A DNA stretch of 57,500 nt from Chondrilla cf. caribensis (Eukaryota > Porifera > Demospongiae > Chondrillida > Chondrillidae), in the NCBI GenBank assembly GCA_964020155.1, contig OZ026549.1, positions 4,049,219-4,106,718 of the forward strand. Reading direction: 5' to 3'. Below the pieces are notes generated by a model that was given only the letters and a program-made list of their open reading frames with translations, did no database searches and was not told the origin of the DNA. Position 1 is the first letter of the stretch. Every line of letters starts with the position of its first letter. Below are positions 49,407 through 57,500 of this stretch, in pieces. Made by a program: the position numbers and the translations under genes.

Positions 49407-49796
49407 CTCACTGGTACAGGAAACTCTATAAGGCTTCTCAACTTGAGATGAGCTGTAATTTAGAATTTTGGAAGATAAGGAAGATTTGATCATCAATTGA
49501 CATTGTCTGTGTCCCAGGACAGGAAGTGACATTGAAAACTATTAGTGAGTCTGAGTAATCAATCAGCTGAAGTATACTATTTTAAAACACCTGCCAATCA
49601 TGCACTGTATCTGAAGATCATGCATTGGATGATCAGACGTCAACATTTGATCATCATCAGAAGTGTAACACACACAACATATACACTTAACAATAGTAAT
49701 GGTTACTGTATATTGAGCCAGCTCCTGCCTTTGGTTGCCATATATACAAAGGAGGTAGTATCATCTCTGTCAGTGGAACTCTCAACCTGGAAGGAG

Positions 49797-49982
49797 TACA
49801 GTGAAACCTCACTAATCCGACACCTCTATAAGCAAACATTCTCTCTAATCCGACCATTATACAGTATGAGGTACAGTCACCATGCATAAGTATCGTAAGA
49901 GGCACTCCATAATCCAACAACCTCCTAATACAACATTATTGTGAGGTCCTATTGAGTGTCGGATTAGAGAGGTTTTCCTGTA
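49797..49982. mobile_element. Pogo/Tigger-like TIR element
   Basis: Left end TACAGTGAAACCTCACTAAT then CCGACAC; right end, inverted, TACAGGAAAACCTCTCTAAT then CCGACAC. TA borders. An inner copy of CTCTAATCCGACC suggests internal duplication. Confidence 0.85.
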
Positions 49983-52900
49983 TTAAAGTTTATTATTTAT
50001 TACCTGCAGTGACTCTTTATTCTATAGTGCCCATGTGTTTAAGGAATCACATGATGCTAGATCAGCTATTGATATTGCTATGAGGTAATGGTGACCAATG
50101 TGTGCATAGGTCTAAGAGATGTAGGTATATTGTAGGTACATTATTACTATGGTAAAGTATACACTGTGAACCATCAATGAATACACTTAAGTACTTCTAG
50201 GGTATCCATATCACTTCATCCTGCTCTGCTGGCCGGTAAGGGTATGACATCATCAGCTCCCTACACATGCACAGTGAAGGAGGAATGACTGTTCTTCCGT
50301 CAAGAACACCCAAATGGTTATGATGTAGACCTGTTTTCAATTTTGTGGGTAGACACCTTCAGTTCCTAATAGGTTGTAGCTGCCACCACCTGGTACACTT
50401 CTAGACATAATTGTAAGTGCTACATGATTTCACCTTTTTATGATACTTCACTTCAACCTCAGGATTGCAGTGAATCAATAGAATTATAGATAATGATAGT
50501 AATAATGCATACAGACTGGTTTGGCAGGTCAATTGACTGCAATCTAGACACTTTAGGAACTTCTTGTAAGTTAAGTTAACGTGGATGAAACTTTTAGCAT
50601 TTGTATTGTTACAGTAGCAAAGGACAGCAGAAGTACGTAGGCAATCCACATTTGAATTAAAAATTATTACAAAAATTTACGTTGATAGGACCTACACACT
50701 GTGAACCATCATAATATTTAATTATTATATCAAATTGAATACATAAACATGTTCATAGTACTAGTACAGTAACTGTGATGTCTTCTCTGTATCAAGGATT
50801 ATGTCAGATACCCGGCCAGTAAGGTTATTCATGATGTCATTAGGACCCCTACACATAGCCTCCTTTGAAACTGTAGTGTATATTATGTATATACCAGGTT
50901 CTATACTCATGCTATAGGCTGCTGAACTACAAACCTATCTCCTCAGTGTGGAATCCAGTCTGGGTAGTCTTGTTAATTATATTTCCGTTGCCATGTAACC
51001 ACACCTGATGTATTATTAGAATACTTGATCACTCCAGTCATAGTTAAATTTAAGATCAAAGTGTGATTATATGATATATTATCACTTGGTATAAATTCCA
51101 GCGAGAGTTCTGCAGGTCTGTAGTGAACAAATGCGGCCATTTTATATCATTCATGTGCACCTATATCCACTACAAATAACATTGTTATATGCGTGATAAT
51201 GCTAGCCTGGTCCAATGAGATGACAGGCCACAAACAAATGTTTATAAAAACTCCCTGTCTGGTCTAGGAATTGTATTATAGGTACATGGTATACTACACA
51301 GTTTGAACCATCACTGAGTGCACTCAACAAGTACTTCCTTAGCTTCAGAACACCTGGCAGAGTAGCTGTCTAGGAATTGTATTATAGGTACATGGTATAC
51401 TACACAGTTTGAACCATCACCGAGTGCACTCAACAAGTACTTCCTTAGCTTCAGAACACCTGGCAGAGTAGCTGATGTGACATCATCAGCCAGTGGGTTT
51501 TCATAATGACGTCATCAGCTAGACCAGAGGGGAAGTAAAGGGAGTGAATGTCCAGTCAAGTCCAGCAATTGATAACGGTGCATAGTTTAGGTACACATTC
51601 AATCTTGTGGGCTATACACCTCAGCTCTAAAGTGCTTTGTAGTCTTTAGTACTCACACTTCCAAGACTTCCAGATGCAAGAGTCCACTTTGTGTTGTGTG
51701 ATCTCATGCTTGCAAAGCACCAATTAACCCCAAAACTTGCTACTGTTTAGCCCATAGTAATATGTATGGTAGGGAAAATTTCGAAATAATTTGCACACAC
51801 ATCGGACTAACTAGTGGTAGTAGCATACAGCCATGAGTGAGACATCAAATGAGCCAATTAAGCTAATAACAGTGTAAATACCATAGTAATGAAACCTATA
51901 AAGTTTAACACTAATCTAGTAACAGTGGGCAGATTTTACTAAAATTATTACGTAAATTAAATATACCACATTACACATTTCCTGGAACCAATTCTGCATT
52001 ATTTAGAAAATAAGTCCCTTTAACTAGCTTAGTAAATGTCACATCTATACCTGTTTTACATATTAATCTAATTGAATGACTGTTCGCTTGCATATTAATT
52101 TTTGTTAACTTCATTTTGTGTGCTGAATGGGACTGGGGCTAATACATTGACATGCCCAATCCTGCCTCTGTGCCTTCGTTTTTTGCGCCTTCATATACTA
52201 GCTCAAGCAAAGTCTAAGGGGTCTTACCCAAGCTTAGTAGAATGTACATGACAGAACTTGATTTAATGCTCCTGTACCGGCATTAAGAGCAGCAAGAGCA
52301 TGTGATCAGAATCATTTGTGCGCAAAACGTCCCGCCCAGAGAGAAGAGAAACAAGATTTGAACATCGACGATAGTTCGACAGGCCAGATTAGCGACGACT
52401 GAAGCCAGACTAGAGAATATCCGGATATTCCCACTGACCGTCTATAGACAAACGTCTACCGTGCAGGAGATCTTCTCGAGTTAGTCCATAAATCGATATT
52501 CCCCCAAAAAAACCATTCGTGAAGGCCTGAGGCCGGAAAGGTGCCCCAATAAACCAACATACGTACACCCAATTCAACACCGCACATCGAAAAGGACAGC
52601 GGCCATTTGCATTGATTAGTAGGCCTAGAGTGAAACCCGGTCATTATTATAAGTATAGTATAGACGGGATTTGCGTTCAACTTGAGTCTTATTAATATAT
52701 AGAAGTGAGAACCTGGGTAGACCCCAACCAAAGAAGAAAAATGGGAGAGTCGGCCATAAGAGACCTTCTCCAGCTTGCTACAACCATACAACCGTCCGAA
52801 GTATCAATTAAGCGCCCGCGAGGCGAGGATTATAAATTGTATGAAATGAGATAGTTCACATTCAGTGATAATTGAATTGAATTATTGAATTAATACTTGA

Positions 52901-53281
52901 TATTACATGGGCCTAATACTATAATGTGTGCATGTACAACAGTTTGTAATCTCCTAGTTCCTATAGTTCGTGTTCTCATTATGTACCTGTATAAAAGGTA
53001 AAAGGATAGTATAATGAAATGATTCCTTTGTGAAATCAATTAAATAAGCATTCATAATAACTTAGCATGATAATATTTTGTATCCAATTTGTGTAACTCA
53101 ATTGACTAGTTAATTCATAAACTTTGATCTATTGGATTTTTCATCCACTTAGTAGCTATACACTTGTACATGTGTATGCATGACATTGGGTGTGATGTAT
53201 TATACATCTAGCTACTAATGCGCATTTACCTTCACTACATACAGGTACGAAACCTATATTATTCTTGTACTTCAAATTAGG
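49983..53281. repeat. Spacer between the vWA paralogues, with a 106-bp tandem duplication
   Basis: At 51264-51475 two units of 106 bp (CTAGGAATTGTATTATAGGT to GGCAGAGTAGCTG) are nearly identical. Related pieces (ACTGTGAACCATCA, AAGTACTTC) lie at about 50130-50230 and 50690. A GC-richer stretch at 52120-52830 holds a 111-codon minus frame without splice support or a family match. Nothing else is seen. Confidence 0.6.
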
Positions 53282-56200
53282 TCAGCCCAATGCAGACACC
53301 TGGAACATAAGAGGAGAGTATAATAAATCATGTGCATTTAACGTAAGCACAAATATAATTTTGAAACACGATCCGATCTGAACCTTACAAATCTTTTTTA
53401 ACTGTAGGCATTGGCAGCTGATTCCTTTAACTTAGATAACACATACTATTATGTCAACTTGATTTTTATATACACTTTGTATGAGATACAGATGAGAATA
53501 CCCATACCCTTATTAAGTTAGCTTCACTAACTTGAGATCAGAAGGTGTTAATATATACCATTATCACATAATAATATATTTAATAGTTTAATGTTTGTGT
53601 TTGACACGTACATGAAGTCATATATATATCCTAAGTTTCATTTGCATGGTACAATTTGTCAGAATTTAGTTGCAACAATAAAGGTCTTATGCTATACTTG
53701 TAACAAGCTACTGACAAATACTGGTACTCATGTATATGACAAATTATACTCCGGTGCATCAATGTAATTTATTATGTAGGTGTTCGATTGTTCCACATGT
53801 ATATAAGTTAATTTATTGGGGAATATTACCCCTGTCAGTACTAGACAAAGTGATTACAGGTGCATACATACTATCAGATCACTTACTATTGGACCACAGA
53901 AGAGCTGATTGCTGGAGCCGGAATATGATGCAGCGGTAGCAGCATTGTTACTCTGGACTGTTAGTGCAAGGCTGGGCTCAAGAAGACTTTTGAGGGCGAA
54001 CTTTGTCCCCCTGACTTCTTTTGAGAAGAAATATTCCACTCCCAAGCTTGATGGAAAGGATAGGCCATAGTGTATTTGGGGAATTGGTACTAATCTCAGA
54101 GCACACTCAGCACTGCAGTTGCATTCAACTTTGAGAGCCTTGACAGGAACTGGATGGGTGACGATCATGAATTCATTGGGATACCGAGTATCACTGGCAA
54201 AGTACCAGTGCTGGTTAACAGGACTTGCTCCAACAAAGCTCAAGTGAAGACTTCCAGCACCATAACCCAGGTAACTTCTGCAACTCGTGCCATATCTTAT
54301 TCTCCCAGCAGGAACCAGATGAACAATACCATAATCTGCAAGGTGTACAATAACCATTATAATATCAATTCAATAACGAAATTGTACAATGTATAGTTAC
54401 AGATTTTATTTAATAATGATAACACATATGTACAAGATGTATCTCTGCCATGTTATCCCATTGTATTTTCCCATGATTTCGTAGGAGCATTGTCATAGTT
54501 TTTACTATCATATATTACCTTTTATTATGCAATTGTAAGCACTGCCAGTCACATTGAATGGTACGGCACTAGTATGTCATTTAACACTAAGCTATATATC
54601 TTTTTACAGTAGACCTGATATGACATCCATACAAGGGTGTGAAATAAAAAATATTTCAATTATTTTAGCAACATTAACTGGTAAACTATCTGATATAAAT
54701 CTGCAGTTCTTTGTGCATGGAAATTTTCATGGTACATTTTTGTAAAGTTACACAAGATCTAGACAATTCGAATTACTTTTTCATAATAAAATCTCCCCAT
54801 TTATTGTGCAAGAAATTGTTTATAATAGTTATAGATGTCAGAGAAGTGAGAAGAACAAATTCCTGAAATCTTGTATGAATTGTACACAGTGCAATGCTAA
54901 AGATAATATCATAGTAATTATTATAAATATTATTATGTAAACTCACTTTTACGTTCACACAGAGCACCAAAGAATCCACTAGGACAGAGACATTGGGGTC
55001 CATATGAGCTATTTGTCGATGAGCATGTTCCACCACTTTTGCAAGGACAGCCAGCTGCAGTCGGGGTAAATTCTCTGTTGAAAAATATTGTGTTGAATTG
55101 ATGCCCCAATTTGGTGATCCCTCTGAACTCTAAATAGAATGGCACTTGAGGTACCAGAACATGTCCACGAAAGTAGGTATCACAACGGCTCAATGGAACT
55201 TTTTGGAGAAGGGTTCCGTTGGAGGTGACTACATTGATGTACTGAGTGCGCGAGGGATGTAGTCTGTCTATTTGACGTGTGAAGATGAGTATAGGGAGTG
55301 AGTGTACACATCCAGCTGGCGGTAACGAACAAAGAGGTTCAGAAGTAGTCTCATCCAAAAAGTCAGCACTGAAATCTATATCATTTTCAATGAGTACATC
55401 CAAAATGAAGCTTGCGGAGCCTGAAACTGTCCACACTCCTGGTGTTAGAGAGCTACCCTCTAACCTGATGACTGTTATATCACGAATGAACTGAGTCCTT
55501 ACCACCAGGCCTACTGAGTTGGCAATGGTTACTGTAGTAGACCCACGTCGAGTGCCAGGAGTGATAATCAATGCCACACTAGTGGCAATCTCTGATACAG
55601 TAAAATATTCCTTTGTAGATCTTGGTGCAACTACTGAGACAGTAGGAGCAGCTCTCTTCTTTGAACAGGTTCTGGTATTGCAAGTCACAGGCCTCAGGCC
55701 TCCACCCCCTAGAATCATATTGTATTCGCGTATGAATCTATCCAGAGAAGTGGTACAGGTCACGTCATTGATAAGTATTCCATCGGTCCACTCCGCAAAG
55801 TCAGCATAGATACTGGTAGACCATCTGATACAGCTTTCATATGTGGAGGAATTACACATGCCGCATGATGACGGGGTGATGCCTCCAGGAAGAAAGGCAT
55901 GTATTTTCACATCTGTATCTGAGAGTGAATCACAGACACAACCACTTTCATTGTAGTCCTTGGCAGGTGCATCTGTGAACACCAAAATGTGACTGTACAC
56001 ATTGTTGGCTGGATCTGCTATCTGGATGGATGCCTCAATTGCTCTTTTAATAGCACGCACACCAAATTCAGGCCAATCTCCACCACCATGAGCTGTAATA
56101 CTAGCAAGGTCATTGATAAACTCTTCAAGGTCCGAAAGGCTGTCAGTACAGTATGACTTTGGAGTGAAAAAGCGTGTATCGTCCTCTGCAAATGATGAGA

Positions 56201-57500
56201 GAGTCATCACAGAGTAATACATTCAGTTGCAAGTTATTTATCACATTGACCTATATTATGATGCCCTGCAATGTAATACAGTATGTATACTGCATTATTG
56301 CAACTTTCTCAGATCTCACATACAGTATTATAATATGTTACAGTAATAATGTATTATTATGAACTACATAGGGTGCATGTACAAGGCCTGTTTCATATTA
56401 CAAAGATGCTTTTACAATGATTAAATAGAATGCAATAAATAACAAAAACCTTCTGAATCAAGAATTGACAATACTTATATATGTCAGCACTTGATGTGTA
56501 GTAACAGTGGAACCTTCCCATTTCTAAGACTCTAATAAACCTCAACCATATTTACTCAGTCTCTGTATTATATATATATAATATACTGTAACAGTTGTTG
56601 AACAATGTAACAGTTCCAACTGTTATAGTTACAAGCTTTTCATGAGCCACTTCGGCTCAGAGACTTCCATCTTTTCCAATACACACCATGCATAGCACCC
56701 TTGAGTGCAGGGGAAACTCAAGAATATTTAAATAGACATTGCCTGGCAGGATTCATTCATTAATATTTTATGACTTAGAGTTTAACCACTTGCTCCTACC
56801 TGGATCATTGAATGTTCCAAGAATGTATTTTTTTGGCCCACTCGTTCCTGCAGATTTAACAAAGGATCGCACGAGACACTTCACTGCATCAATCTCTTCA
56901 CTCATACTTCCTGTGTCATCAATTACAAAGGCTACAGAGTAGTCTGCTGAACCAGCTTGAATGAAGATGAATAATAAATCTCCTCCATCAATGCAATCAA
57001 AGAATTCTAGAATGTTACTATAGACTTCGCGTTTTGGTAATCTTTCAACAATAGGGGGAGACTTGTATTTCAAACATGCCAGGTGACCAAATATTTCGCG
57101 AATCTTCCGGATGTCTCTACTTGCAAAGGCTTTCTCATACTTTGATGCTAAACCTCGAAAATCGTCCAGGGCAATTGATCCAGAGCCATAGCAAGCCTTA
57201 TAGAATGCCCTGAAAACTTCCGACCAAGCCTCGTAGAATGATCTTGACGCGTCAGAACATGCTGTGGTGTTAGTTTCAGTCAAGACACTTTGACGAACTG
57301 CTTCCAATGTGGCATCGGGACTCCTACCATCAGATCTCAACGCACGCAAAGAAGCAATTACCCGTAGCAGATTATTTTGAGCCGATCCTCGTCTTTCAAT
57401 GTAGTCACTCCTGGTACAGACTGGCGAATATGGTGTGGCTGCTCCAGATTCTTGGAAGCATCCTACTGAAAAGAGGAGTCCTATAGTCAGTGCCCACAGT
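53282..57500 (-). CDS. Secreted vWA/EGF protein, hemicentin/VWA7-like, copy B (5' end cut by window)
   Basis: Exons: 57500(partial)-56800, 56185-54947, 54335-53887, 53299-53282. About 801 residues lie in the window, starting LWALTIGLLFSVGCFQ, so only the first one to three codons are missing. Domains as in copy A: N region (YIERRGSAQNNLLR, ACYG), vWA with MIDAS DDTGSM, GTFNDP and FTDAPAKDY, the beta domain (CDTYFRGHVLVPQVPFYLEF), EGF with six Cys (CPCKSGGTC, CLCPSGFFGALC) and the C-terminal domain (ASPVNQHWYFASDTRYPNEF). It differs from copy A in lacking the roughly 107-residue module before EGF; EGF is encoded in the same exon as the beta domain. The last exon (VSALG, stop) follows a strong acceptor CTCCTCTTATGTTCCAG. 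Direct tandem orientation with copy A indicates gene duplication. Confidence 0.85.

Noticed and set aside
49341..49532. N-terminal extension of vWA copy A (MSLPVLGHRQ...)
   Set aside because: A TATA box lies inside it, and the next Met opens a clear signal peptide that is also present in copy B.
52456..52791. 111-codon minus frame in the spacer
   Set aside because: No splice signals, no family resemblance and no counterpart near the other paralogue. Only its GC content is unusual.

Overview
The window is eukaryotic and animal. Coding exons are separated by long introns with GT-AG borders. One tRNA gene carries split Pol III boxes. Recognisable genes are cilium (IFT81), ESCRT-I (VPS37A), translation (MCTS1), chromatin (MRG family) and lysosome-positioning (BORC subunit) genes, plus two secreted vWA/EGF proteins of the hemicentin/VWA7 type. 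My best guess is an early-branching animal such as a sponge. That rests on the divergence of the proteins and the sponge-like vWA paralogues, and is inference.

Layout. 1-6.3 kb: minisatellites, CA repeats, one terminal-inverted-repeat (TIR) element and the probable 5' exons of a minus-strand gene with an NPWTK motif. 6.4-8.4 kb: IFT81, coding sequence in one exon. 8.4-11.6 kb: repeats. 11.6-18.9 kb: VPS37A on the minus strand, eleven exons assembled here with consistent splice phases. 19.0-28.9 kb: MCTS1 on the plus strand, six exons. VPS37A and MCTS1 share a 92-bp head-to-head promoter. 28.9-35.2 kb: a CRE-bearing promoter-like stretch, then two small paralogous minus-strand genes for an unrecognised basic protein family, lying in a duplicated segment. 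35.2-41 kb: foldback elements and the 3' exon of an unknown minus-strand gene. 41.0-44.3 kb: an MRG-domain gene (minus), with a tRNA-Lys in its first intron, head to head with a BORCS8-like gene (plus). 44.8-57.5 kb: two tandem minus-strand vWA/EGF secreted-protein genes; the first is complete and the second is cut by the window edge at its signal peptide.

The window is unusually rich in CA/TG dinucleotide arrays, in minisatellites of 20, 31 and 61 bp, and in short TIR elements of at least three families. The most striking point is that two 5' splice sites (MCTS1 exon 2 and VPS37A exon 6) are the first GT of a long TG array, and a third exon (38.4 kb) has a CA array running into its acceptor.

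The genes do not form one pathway. Housekeeping genes sit in two compact divergent pairs. VPS37A (endosomal sorting) and BORCS8 (lysosome movement) both act on the endolysosome. MCTS1 acts in reinitiation, and IFT81 here has an upstream ORF whose stop would overlap its start codon. The vWA genes are likely secreted matrix or recognition proteins.
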